Positions 8,536 through 14,228 of a stretch of 64,000 nt of DNA are shown here, piece by piece. The stretch's first letter is position 1, and each line of letters opens with the position of its first letter. The notes below the pieces were generated by a model. It had not been told where the DNA came from, did no database searches, and was given only the letters and a program-made list of their open reading frames with translations. The position numbers and the translations under genes are program-made. Origin of the DNA: Clostridium porci (GTDB lineage Bacteria; Bacillota; Clostridia; Lachnospirales; Lachnospiraceae); the NCBI RefSeq assembly GCF_009696375.1, contig NZ_VUMD01000006.1:175906-239905 (forward strand), in the 5' to 3' direction.

Positions 8536-8602
8536 TTATCACCCCCCCCCCCTCTCTGATGGAATATATGCTGCTATGGTTGTACCTCTTACGTTGTCCG
8601 AC

Positions 8603-8631
8603 TTGTCTTTTCCTTCCCCTCATCCTATACT
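8603..8631 (+). promoter_or_regulatory. Small-gene cassette promoter, copy 1
   Basis: TTGTCT (8603-8608), a 17-bp pyrimidine-rich spacer and TATACT (8626-8631) form a sigma-A-type promoter reading toward the gene at 8683. The spacer and -10 match the copies at 10126 and 10607 almost base for base. Confidence 0.6.
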
Positions 8632-8682
8632 GTACTTGCAGGTGTTGCAGCGCCGAGTATAAAAGAAAGGAGACGAACATAT

Positions 8683-8853
8683 ATGGATGATAACTATATT
8701 TCAGGTGGAACATTGCAAGTATGCCCTCATTCTCATGAGCTTGTAATTGTCACTTTTTTTGACCATCCAGAAGTTTTTGACCTATCGCAATGTCCTTATC
8801 ATTCAGAATGCTCCGAAAGTACCTGTCCTCTCTGTAATTATTTAAGAGAATAA
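8683..8853 (+). CDS. Small Cys/His-rich protein of cassette 1, 56 residues
   Basis: The frame begins MDDNYISGGTLQVCPHSHEL and ends with CPYHSECSESTCPLCNYLRE. It has five Cys and four His, four of the Cys in the C-terminal 20 residues, so a zinc-binding knuckle is plausible. AAAGGAG lies about nine bases before the ATG. It is driven by the promoter at 8603-8631 and converges with the gene ending at 8865, with an 11-bp gap. This is one of few rightward genes in the leftward phage block. The function is unknown. Confidence 0.6.
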   Translation: MDDNYISGGTLQVCPHSHELVIVTFFDHPEVFDLSQCPYHSECSESTCPLCNYLRE

Positions 8854-8864
8854 TACAGGCTTTT

Positions 8865-9119
8865 TTACTGGGTTTCCTTGGAGGCTCCGTATTCCATTTG
8901 CGAACGCTTCACAATGAAATACCCGTACCCTTTATCGTACTCAATAGTAACCCTCTGGCTTTTTTCCGCTCCAAACCCTGCCATGTTTCGTGTCAGTTTG
9001 ACTATGTCTTCTTCCTTCCCAATGAGAAAGTCAACACCCTTGAGATTTCCAGATTCCACATCTTTTTTATCCTGCTCCATCCCATAATGTTGATATACTT
9101 CAAGAGTTGTTTTTTCCAT
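8865..9119 (-). CDS. Leftward partner of cassette 1, 84 residues, unknown
   Basis: The protein starts MEKTTLEVYQHYGMEQDKKD, and GGAGGA lies about eight bases before the ATG. Near the C-terminus is VTIEYDKGYGYFIVKRS. The core of this, [IV][TI]I[DE]Y[DN], recurs at the same relative place in the two other leftward cassette proteins (ITIDYN at 10397-10579 and IIIDYD at 10881-11111). It is therefore likely a divergent paralogue of those. It converges on the 56-residue Cys/His-rich gene. The function is unknown. Confidence 0.6.
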   Translation of the reverse strand: MEKTTLEVYQHYGMEQDKKDVESGNLKGVDFLIGKEEDIVKLTRNMAGFGAEKSQRVTIEYDKGYGYFIVKRSQMEYGASKETQ

Positions 9120-9139
9120 TGCTATTCTCCTCCCTGTTC

Positions 9140-9289
9140 ATGTTGCACACACTCTTGTTCAAAGATAATCCAGAAGAAATTACAAAAATCGAAAAGGCTT
9201 TAGACATTTTCAAGTCTTTACGCCCTGAATTTCAGGATTATGCTTTAGAGCAAATTAAAAAGTTAGCCGAACTTCAAAATAAAGCCTAA
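9140..9289 (+). CDS. Possible regulator fragment, 49 residues
   Basis: From the ATG at 9140 the frame reads MLHTLLFKDNPEEITKIEKA, then LDIFKSLRPEFQDYALEQIK. The second part resembles the helical tail of phage XRE-type regulators. No rightward ribosome site is visible, because the upstream purine run belongs to the opposite-strand gene. It may be a remnant of a larger regulator lost when the HicAB module was inserted. Confidence 0.3.
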   Translation: MLHTLLFKDNPEEITKIEKALDIFKSLRPEFQDYALEQIKKLAELQNKA

Positions 9290-9327
9290 TCACAACAAAG
9301 TTTTTTCTAAATAATTTCAAAATCCCC

Positions 9328-9356
9328 TTGACTATTATGCGCATAATGCGTATAAT
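9328..9356 (+). promoter_or_regulatory. hicAB promoter with internal palindromic operator
   Basis: TTGACT (9328-9333) and TATAAT (9351-9356) are separated by 17 bp. The spacer contains the perfect 14-bp palindrome ATTATGCGCATAAT (9334-9347). This is the expected place for binding by the ribbon-helix-helix domain of HicB, giving autorepression of the toxin-antitoxin operon. Confidence 0.75.
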
Positions 9357-9378
9357 ATAATTGTAAGGAGGTTACTGA

Positions 9379-9558
9379 ATGAGATTCCGGGAAATAGAGA
9401 AAATTATCTTAGCAGACGGATGGCAATTTAAGAAAGCTAAAGGTTCTCACTATTCTTACATCCATCCGACAAAACCTGGCAAGGTTTCCATTCCAAATCA
9501 TCCCGGAGACCTTGACCCCCGTACAATCAAATCTATTTTGAAGCAGGCCGGGCTATAA
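9379..9558 (+). CDS. hicA: HicA family mRNA-interferase toxin
   Basis: This 59-residue protein starts MRFREIEKIILADGWQFKKA and contains KGSHYSYIHP with the catalytic His typical of HicA. It then has KVSIPNHPGDLDPRTIKSIL, the usual C-terminal half of the double-stranded-RNA-binding-like fold. GGAGG lies about six bases upstream. The HicB partner follows 37 bp downstream, in the standard toxin-first order. HicA cleaves mRNA when not bound by HicB. Both the length and the motif are normal, so it is probably active. Confidence 0.9.
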   Translation: MRFREIEKIILADGWQFKKAKGSHYSYIHPTKPGKVSIPNHPGDLDPRTIKSILKQAGL

Positions 9559-9595
9559 AGCCCGGTACTGCAACACCATAAAGGAGGATTCTTCT

Positions 9596-10006
9596 ATGAA
9601 ATTAACTTATCCCGCTTGCTTCTATCCTTGTGAAGAAAAAAAAGGAGGGTTCACTGTCGAAGTTCCAGACCTTCCCGGCTGTGTCAGTGAAGGGGCTTCT
9701 CTGGCGGAAGCTATCCTTATGGGTACAGACGCCGCTTCCGGCTGGGTTCTTGATGAATTAGAAGACGGAAAAACCGCCCCCAAAGCAAGTCCCATCGAAA
9801 GCATTACCCCAGAACCCGGCGGATTTGTAAGTATGCTGGTTCTGGATATGGATGCTTATGCCGAAAAGTACGGCGAAAAGGCAGTAAGAAAAAATCTTAC
9901 CATTCCTGCATGGCTCAACACATTTGCTGAAAATAATCACATCAACTTTTCACAAGTCCTTCAGGATTCCTTAACTGCACTCTACCAGCAAAAACAGCAC
10001 GCCTAA
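9596..10006 (+). CDS. hicB: HicB family antitoxin with ribbon-helix-helix domain
   Basis: In this 136-residue protein, residues 1-60 form the degraded RNase-H-like HicB fold (YPACFYPCEEKKGGFTVEVP, DLPGCVSEGASLAEA). Residues 100-130 are a ribbon-helix-helix segment (KNLTIPAWLNTFAENNHINF) that would bind the palindrome in the promoter. AAAGGAGG sits eight bases before the ATG. It neutralises HicA and represses the operon. A likely terminator follows at 10013-10040. Confidence 0.9.
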   Translation: MKLTYPACFYPCEEKKGGFTVEVPDLPGCVSEGASLAEAILMGTDAASGWVLDELEDGKTAPKASPIESITPEPGGFVSMLVLDMDAYAEKYGEKAVRKNLTIPAWLNTFAENNHINFSQVLQDSLTALYQQKQHA

Positions 10007-10012
10007 ACAATT

Positions 10013-10040
10013 TGCCCCGGTTCACTGGCGAATCGGGCAA
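10013..10040 (+). terminator. Terminator after hicAB
   Basis: GCCCCGGTTC and GAATCGGGC form an imperfect GC-rich stem with a short loop, followed by a T-rich stretch (TATTCTTTTCTTT). It lies seven bases after the hicB stop. Confidence 0.55.
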
Positions 10041-10125
10041 TATTCTTTTCTTTGCAGGAGACACCGGGCTGGAACAGTGCCAGCAACTCCATTTCTCATT
10101 TATGCGTCCTCCTTTTCTTCTTTAC

Positions 10126-10154
10126 TTGTCTTTTCCTCTCCCTCGTCTTATACT
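10126..10154 (+). promoter_or_regulatory. Small-gene cassette promoter, copy 2
   Basis: TTGTCT (10126-10131) and TATACT (10149-10154) are 17 bp apart. The following leader GTATTTAGGCCCCGGCAGGG contains a GCCC/GGGC hairpin and is shared with copy 3. It reads toward the gene at 10201. Confidence 0.65.
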
Positions 10155-10200
10155 GTATTTAGGCCCCGGCAGGGCTGAGTATGTATGAAGGAGGAAATGC

Positions 10201-10413
10201 ATGGCATTATTACGTTATTATATTGATTTACGTTCCTATTCTGATAATGACAGGGAAGCACTTGCCAACAAATTAGAATCCCATGCCTTTTTATTTACAT
10301 CTTTTCTTGATAAATTTGGAGTGTATGAAGTATATTGGGATTCTCCAGAGTCTATATCGCAATCGTTAGGCATTCCGAAACGGTTTATATTTACAACTAT
10401 CCCTCAATCTTAA
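10201..10413 (+). CDS. Small rightward protein of cassette 2, 70 residues, unknown
   Basis: The protein reads MALLRYYIDLRSYSDNDREA, then LANKLESHAFLFTSFLDKFG and VYEVYWDSPESISQSLGIPK. GGAGG lies six bases before the ATG. It is driven by the copy 2 promoter. Its 3' end overlaps the convergent gene at 10397-10579 by 17 bp. It is similar in size and place, but not clearly in sequence, to the genes at 8683 and 10683. No function is recognised. Confidence 0.6.
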   Translation: MALLRYYIDLRSYSDNDREALANKLESHAFLFTSFLDKFGVYEVYWDSPESISQSLGIPKRFIFTTIPQS

Positions 10414-10579
10414 TATCTACCACTGGGCGTTCAGGATTATAGTCAATTGTAATTCTGAACGCCTTTCCAATTTGTACGGGTTTCAATGTTTGTTGTCCTG
10501 CGATAATAAGCTTTTCAACATCTGACTTTCTTACGCGTATATGTTTTTTCAGTTCCATTTCACTCACCACCTCATTCAT
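10397..10579 (-). CDS. Leftward partner of cassette 2, 60 residues, unknown
   Basis: From the ATG at 10579 (AGGAGG nine bases upstream), the protein reads MNEVVSEMELKKHIRVRKSD. It ends FRITIDYNPERPVVDIKIEG, carrying the [IV][TI]I[DE]Y[DN] signature shared with the proteins at 8865-9119 and 10881-11111. An in-frame GTG at 10588 abuts the AGGAGG directly and is less likely. It converges on the gene at 10201-10413. The function is unknown. Confidence 0.6.
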   Translation of the reverse strand: MNEVVSEMELKKHIRVRKSDVEKLIIAGQQTLKPVQIGKAFRITIDYNPERPVVDIKIEG

Positions 10580-10606
10580 TTTATGCACCCTCCTTTTCTT
10601 CTCTAC

Positions 10607-10635
10607 TTGTATTTTCCTCTCCCTCGTCTTATACT
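10607..10635 (+). promoter_or_regulatory. Small-gene cassette promoter, copy 3
   Basis: TTGTAT (10607-10612), 17 bp, TATACT (10630-10635). The 17-bp spacer is identical to copy 2. The leader GTATTTAGGCCCCCGCCAGG differs from copy 2 by a short change in the hairpin loop. It reads toward the gene at 10683. Confidence 0.65.
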
Positions 10636-10682
10636 GTATTTAGGCCCCCGCCAGGGCTGAAATACGAAAAGGAGGTAACTTA

Positions 10683-11036
10683 ATGGTACTCTACTCTCTC
10701 TTTTTTGATGAAGATGTCCCTCAGCAGAAACGACATGAAATTGCTACTCTTTTTGAGGCGATAGGCTGGGAAGTGAACAAGCAATGGAAAGCACCTAATC
10801 CTTTTCTGGGGAATCTCGATATCACATCACTTGATATCACATGCTGGGATCCCTCCCCACCCCGGCTTCCCGAACTTCCGCTATGCTGTCATCTGAAAAA
10901 CTCGGAGAATCATAACTGGAAGGTTCGCGTCATAATCAATGATGATGCGGACTTTCTTCTCTTTCCGTCCCATCATAATCCGCTCAATACCAAACACTTT
11001 CCTGTTATTCTTATTATTTTTTATTTCTGTGAATGA
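10683..11036 (+). CDS. Rightward protein of cassette 3, up to 117 residues, unknown
   Basis: AAAGGAGG lies eight bases before the ATG. The first 80 residues (MVLYSLFFDEDVPQQKRHEI, FEAIGWEVNKQWKAPNPFLG) look like a folded domain. The last 50 or so lie wholly over the leftward gene 10881-11111 and become hydrophobic (HFPVILIIFYFCE). The original stop was probably lost, so the frame now reads into the antisense of its partner. Function unknown; the N-terminal part is the confident portion. Confidence 0.5.
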   Translation: MVLYSLFFDEDVPQQKRHEIATLFEAIGWEVNKQWKAPNPFLGNLDITSLDITCWDPSPPRLPELPLCCHLKNSENHNWKVRVIINDDADFLLFPSHHNPLNTKHFPVILIIFYFCE

Positions 11037-11111
11037 ACGTCCTCCCAAATCCAATATCCTGATTCCGAAGTGCTCCAGGATTTTCTTAATCTTTCTTTGT
11101 TCTTCATGCAT
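10881..11111 (-). CDS. Leftward partner of cassette 3, 76 residues, unknown
   Basis: The protein starts MHEEQRKIKKILEHFGIRIL and ends VRIIIDYDANLPVMILRVFQ plus three residues. The IIIDYD element aligns with ITIDYN and VTIEYD in the two other leftward cassette proteins. GAGGTGAGAGG precedes the ATG. The middle is very basic (NNKNNRKVFG, MGRKEKKVR), which could suit nucleic-acid binding. It overlaps the opposite gene by 156 bp. Confidence 0.55.
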   Translation of the reverse strand: MHEEQRKIKKILEHFGIRILDLGGRSFTEIKNNKNNRKVFGIERIMMGRKEKKVRIIIDYDANLPVMILRVFQMTA

Positions 11112-11146
11112 CCTCTCACCTCGCTTCCATTAGAAAATATTCAACT

Positions 11147-11362
11147 TTACTTACTGGTATCTACCTCATCCAGCTTCCGTCCTATATGCCTCTCCAGTTT
11201 GTACCGATAGATGTTATACTCACACTTTTCCTTATTGCCAAGCTTGCCCTTAGGAATTACTTCTCCCAAATCCCAAAGGCCACGCTTCATGCGCTCCCGG
11301 ACTTTCTGAGCGCCACATCCTATATAATGAGCTGCTTCCTTGGCATTAAAAATCTCTTTCAT
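11147..11362 (-). CDS. Excisionase-like HTH DNA-binding protein
   Basis: In this 71-residue protein, MKEIFNAKEAAHYIGCGAQK matches the start of MerR/excisionase-type helix-turn-helix proteins (HTH_17): an acidic strand, then a helix-turn-helix with VRERMKRGLW. The stop codon of the Cro-like gene overlaps its start (ATGA, 11359-11362). The position next to Cro and leftward of the switch suggests an early regulator or excisionase. Confidence 0.7.
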   Translation of the reverse strand: MKEIFNAKEAAHYIGCGAQKVRERMKRGLWDLGEVIPKGKLGNKEKCEYNIYRYKLERHIGRKLDEVDTSK

Positions 11363-11574
11363 GTGTTCCCCTCTTTCTCGTCCTCTGCGAACAGATAATC
11401 AATTGATAAATCTGTTCTCAAAATCCGTTTGATTCTGACGCATTCTTTCAATGACAAATTACTTTTTCCATTCAACTTAAGCGATAATGTTGTTGGAGTG
11501 ATACCAAGCTCTCTTGCCAAATGTGCCTGTGTAATTTTAACCCTTGCCATCTCAGCATCAAGATTTCTATACAA
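11359..11574 (-). CDS. Cro-like XRE family regulator
   Basis: In this 71-residue protein, residues 10-65 form a lambda-repressor-type helix-turn-helix (ITQAHLARELGITPTTLSLK, LNGKSNLSLKECVRIKRIL). I take the TTG at 11574 as start, with AGGTGG nine bases upstream. It is transcribed leftward from the promoter at 11617-11644, opposite the repressor at 11755, which is the layout of a Cro gene at a temperate phage switch. It probably binds the operators at 11594-11713. Confidence 0.8.
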   Translation of the reverse strand: MYRNLDAEMARVKITQAHLARELGITPTTLSLKLNGKSNLSLKECVRIKRILRTDLSIDYLFAEDEKEGNT

Positions 11575-11593
11575 GTTTTATCACCACCTTTAT

Positions 11594-11724
11594 CGATTTT
11601 TCGTGATTGTAAGTTTAGTATATACGATTTTTCGAGATTGTCAATGCTTTTTTTCGAATTTTCGTGATTTATTTTATTTTTTTTTATATGTTATATTGAT
11701 TTTTCGAGATTTTAATGATATGAT
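11594..11724 (+). promoter_or_regulatory. Lysogeny switch: divergent promoters and four operator repeats
   Basis: Four copies of a CGATTTTTCGwGATTgt-type site lie at 11594-11610, 11625-11641, 11655-11670 and 11697-11713, about three or four helical turns apart. The leftward promoter is TTGACA (11639-11644), 16 bp, TATACT (11617-11622); site 2 fills its spacer. The rightward promoter is TTGATT (11696-11701), 17 bp, TATGAT (11719-11724); site 4 overlaps its -35 and spacer. The layout predicts repression of the Cro-side promoter and autoregulation of the repressor. Confidence 0.8.
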
Positions 11725-11754
11725 GAAATTACTTAATAAAAGGAGATGAGCTTA

Positions 11755-12102
11755 ATGAATGAGGTAGAGGCAACGCTTAAAGACATCATAATAGAACGAT
11801 ATGGAAGTTTAAAAAAATTTTGTGTTATTATTAATATGCCTTGGACAACACTGGATAGCATCTTAAAGCGAGGTGTGTCCAATTCTAACATTAGTAATGT
11901 ACTTAAAATCACAAAAGCACTTGGAATCAGTGCAGAAAAATTAGCTGATGGAGAAATTGTCACAAATACTGAATTTATTTCAGATGGTGGCTCGGCTCAC
12001 ACCATGGCCGCTCACTTTGATGGAGATGAATTTACCGAAGATGAACTTGATGATATCCGCGCATATGCAGAATTCGTGAAAAACAGACGCAATAGGAGTT
12101 GA
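11755..12102 (+). CDS. Phage repressor, XRE family (CI-like)
   Basis: From the ATG at 11755 (AGGAG nine bases upstream) this is a 115-residue protein. Residues 1-65 hold a helix-turn-helix (YGSLKKFCVIINMPWTTLDS, ILKRGVSNSNISNVLKITKA). The C-terminal 30 residues are acidic and then helical (FTEDELDDIRAYAEFVKN), the usual tail of clostridial phage repressors. It is transcribed away from Cro and followed by an ImmA-like peptidase, which in ICEBs1-type systems cleaves the repressor. It probably binds the four operators upstream. Confidence 0.8.
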   Translation: MNEVEATLKDIIIERYGSLKKFCVIINMPWTTLDSILKRGVSNSNISNVLKITKALGISAEKLADGEIVTNTEFISDGGSAHTMAAHFDGDEFTEDELDDIRAYAEFVKNRRNRS

Positions 12103-12106
12103 TTAA

Positions 12107-12571
12107 TTGACACCAAAAGAAGAACTTGAACAGGAAGCTTATGATTGTGGTGTTCCTGTAGATTATATAAATTTCAAAAGTGACCAATTATGTGGCTTGT
12201 ATATAGATGGCTCAATCGCACTAAAAAGTGGAATGTCAACTGCACAGGCGACTGACACTCTTGCCGAAGAACTGGAGCATCATTACACCACAGTCGGAAA
12301 TATTCTCAACCAGAATTCCGTTGTAAACCGTAAGCAAGAACGTATTGCTCGGCTTCGAGCTTATGATCGGCGGATTGGCCTATCAGGTATTATTCAGGGT
12401 TATCGGCGACATTGTCTTAATCGCTATGAGCTTGCTGAATACCTCGGAGTGACTGAAGGATTTTTACAAGAAGCTATTGATTGTTATAAAGAAAAATACG
12501 GAACATTCGCTGAATTAGATGGATATATTATATTTTTTGATCCATCGTTTGGTGTAATGGAAAAGTTTTAA
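12107..12571 (+). CDS. ImmA/IrrE-type metallopeptidase-like protein
   Basis: This 154-residue protein starts at a TTG (12107), with AGGAG eight bases upstream and only four bases between it and the repressor stop. It has TLAEELEHHYTT, the phage-type variant of the HExxH zinc site in ImmA-family proteins, with a downstream acidic region that could give the third ligand. ImmA proteases inactivate the adjacent repressor to induce prophage or ICE excision, and co-transcription supports that role here. The missing first His of the classical HExxH is a caveat shared with many phage members. Confidence 0.75.
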   Translation: MTPKEELEQEAYDCGVPVDYINFKSDQLCGLYIDGSIALKSGMSTAQATDTLAEELEHHYTTVGNILNQNSVVNRKQERIARLRAYDRRIGLSGIIQGYRRHCLNRYELAEYLGVTEGFLQEAIDCYKEKYGTFAELDGYIIFFDPSFGVMEKF

Positions 12572-12646
12572 GATTAAAATAGCCTGTGGCTTTTTAATAA
12601 ATGTGGATATAAAGACCAGATGCGGAATAGACTAAAAATATACTCA

Positions 12647-12675
12647 TTGACAAAGCTGTAAAAAGCTGATACACT
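12647..12675 (+). promoter_or_regulatory. Promoter of the RNA ahead of the Abi gene
   Basis: TTGACA (12647-12652), 17 bp, TACACT (12670-12675). The -35 is consensus and the -10 matches at four of six positions. Transcription would start near 12682, immediately before the two hairpins described next. Confidence 0.5.
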
Positions 12676-12681
12676 TAGGAT

Positions 12682-12755
12682 ACAATTAGGAAATGACTGC
12701 TGTGCGGTCACGATAAGGGTCTTAAGGCATCCGCTTTAAGGCCCTTATCGTTTAT
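12682..12755 (+). ncRNA. Structured RNA upstream of Abi-2 gene (abiF-RNA-like candidate)
   Basis: Two stable stem-loops sit back to back. Hairpin 1 is TGACTGC-TGT-GCGGTCA (12694-12710). Hairpin 2 (12711-12750) has a CGATAAGGG/CCCTTATCG outer stem continued by an inner stem of about nine pairs, closed by the loop ATCC, giving some 18 pairs. A promoter lies just upstream and the Abi gene starts 20 bp downstream. A conserved RNA motif is known ahead of abiF genes (described from comparative genomics). Whether this is that motif needs a covariance-model match. It could instead be a 5' leader hairpin of the mRNA. Confidence 0.55.
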
Positions 12756-12769
12756 GGAGATAATCTACA

Positions 12770-13729
12770 ATGGCAAATTCTCAAGCATTTACTACCATAG
12801 ATGAACAAATCGAACTATTAAAACGCCGCCATTTAGAATTTAATGATGTTTGCACTGCCAAGCCATTATTAGATAACTATGGGTACTATAATATCATCAA
12901 TGGCTATAAAGACCCTTACGTCTATACAAAAGACGGGCAGGAATTCTATAAAGACGGAATTACTTTTGAGCAAATATATTCTTTGTTTCATTTGGATCAT
13001 GCAATTAGTCATCAAATCATGACTACCCTACTGGATCTGGAGGATCATTTAAAAGCTGTAACCGCCTATGTCATCAGCGAAGCTTTTGGCTCAGAACAAA
13101 AAGACTATCTGAGATTTAATAATTACCAAAACAGGCGCTCATCAGCCAAACAGTTTACGCTCTCAGCTATTTTGGAATCACTGAATAAAACATCAATGTC
13201 AAACAAAAATCCAATCAAGCACCATAGAGAAGTATATGGAAACGTTCCACCGTGGGTACTATTTAAAGGTGTTTATCTTAGCACAATTATTAACTTTATA
13301 AAGTTGCAAAAGCCAAAGCAGAAAGAAGCTATTATCCGACATTTTTATTCGATCAGTGAAGAACAGATGAATCCGTACATACGAGATATTTTTATGGATA
13401 CTTTATTTATCAGTTTGGAGTATCGCAATCTTGCAGCACACGGTGGAAGAATTTATAATTATGTTCCAGACTCAACAGTAAGAATAACTGATAAATCAAA
13501 AGAAGCGCTTGGAGATATAATTACAAACTATTCTTCTATAGAATCCGCACACTCGCTAGGAACATTAGTGCTTCTATATGATTTGTTTAAGAAAAAATCA
13601 TATAGAGATGATTTAAGAAAAATCATCCACAGCAATGTTACTGCCCATTGCCGTAAATATCCGGATGATATGGAATATTTAATGAAAAGTATTGGCATCG
13701 ACCACATAGCACATCCCGTTCACAAATGA
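12770..13729 (+). CDS. Abi-2 (AbiD/F) family abortive infection protein
   Basis: This 319-residue protein starts with the Abi_2 pattern: FTTIDEQIELLKRRHLEFND, then LLDNYGYYNIINGYKDPY. It continues with LFHLDHAISHQIMTTLLDLE, and the C-terminal YRNLAAHGGRIYNY contains R-x4-H, the HEPN ribonuclease signature. The length is normal for the family. Members abort phage infection, probably by RNA cleavage. Here it lies between the repressor/ImmA unit and the integrase, in a lysogeny region where prophages carry genes against competitor phages. GGAG lies ten bases before the ATG, and a structured RNA precedes it. Confidence 0.88.
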   Translation: MANSQAFTTIDEQIELLKRRHLEFNDVCTAKPLLDNYGYYNIINGYKDPYVYTKDGQEFYKDGITFEQIYSLFHLDHAISHQIMTTLLDLEDHLKAVTAYVISEAFGSEQKDYLRFNNYQNRRSSAKQFTLSAILESLNKTSMSNKNPIKHHREVYGNVPPWVLFKGVYLSTIINFIKLQKPKQKEAIIRHFYSISEEQMNPYIRDIFMDTLFISLEYRNLAAHGGRIYNYVPDSTVRITDKSKEALGDIITNYSSIESAHSLGTLVLLYDLFKKKSYRDDLRKIIHSNVTAHCRKYPDDMEYLMKSIGIDHIAHPVHK

Positions 13730-13889
13730 AAAACCGCCCAGTATTGGCGTACCGAACGGCTTTACATAGATTTATTGCCGAAAATTCTGATTTAAACATC
13801 AAAGTTAGATAATACTATTATTTTGCCCCTGTCCCTCCAGCAGGCCGCGGGGGCCACCACCTTGACAACATAATATCCTTACCCAGGGA

Positions 13890-14100
13890 ACCGATGGGGC
13901 GCTATTCTAGCCACCTACTCTTAAGAGAAAGGGGCTGGTGCTTATGTACGTTACTTTTAATGACTTATTTACATTTGTTATCATGCTCGTAGCAGTCATA
14001 ACTCTTGTTAAGCATAAAAAATAACGCCCTCACCCGGAAAGTGTAGCGTTATTTTTTAATACATATTACCGAGGTGGCTAGATACCAGCTAGTCATCGGT
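13890..14100. repeat. Inverted repeat of about 27 bp flanking the toxin gene
   Basis: The left arm is 13890-13916 and the right arm is 14072-14100. Read outward-in they share ACCGATG at one end and CTAGCCACCT at the other, with a divergent centre. The toxin mRNA leader and the antisense RNA leader therefore begin with similar sequences. Confidence 0.65.
13944..14024 (+). CDS. Holin-like type I toxin peptide, 26 residues
   Basis: The peptide reads MYVTFNDLFTFVIMLVAVIT and ends LVKHKK: a short N-terminal cap, one membrane helix and a basic tail. This is the plan of the 'putative holin-like toxin' family of type I toxin-antitoxin systems, which depolarise the membrane. AAAGGGG lies about nine bases before the ATG. 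A bidirectional terminator follows at once, and an antisense RNA promoter faces it from the right. A palindrome (CTCTTAAGAG, 13917-13926) just before the ribosome site may control translation. Confidence 0.75.
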   Translation: MYVTFNDLFTFVIMLVAVITLVKHKK

Positions 14101-14109
14101 TCTCTTGTT
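14017..14109 (-). ncRNA. Antisense RNA antitoxin of the holin-like toxin
   Basis: A strong leftward promoter is present: TTGAAA (14139-14144), 17 bp, TATAAT (14116-14121). The transcript would start near 14109, fold a 5' hairpin closed by ACCGA/TCGGT, and end at the terminator AATAACGC/GCGTTATT plus T-run (14017-14057). The toxin mRNA uses the same terminator in the other direction, so the two RNAs overlap by about 40 nt at their 3' ends. This is the arrangement of txpA/ratA-like systems. No reading frame of use lies in it. Confidence 0.7.
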
Positions 14110-14228
14110 AAGTATATTATACATCAGGCTTAGAAATTTTTCAACAATAAATTTAACCGTCCCTGCGCTAACAGGAACGGATTTTATAAATACTATTGCC
14201 GGAATACTCCTGGCTATAATATTGGTCT

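Noticed and set aside
8522..8713. Leftward frame of 63 codons over the poly-G tract
   Set aside because: It runs through the cassette promoter and the start of the rightward Cys/His-rich gene, with no ribosome site; the small gene at 8380-8535 is better supported.
10022..10099. Leftward 25-residue frame with GGAGG before its ATG
   Set aside because: It overlaps the hicAB terminator and reads through its stem; composition is not protein-like. Kept only as a remote chance of a lost cassette partner.
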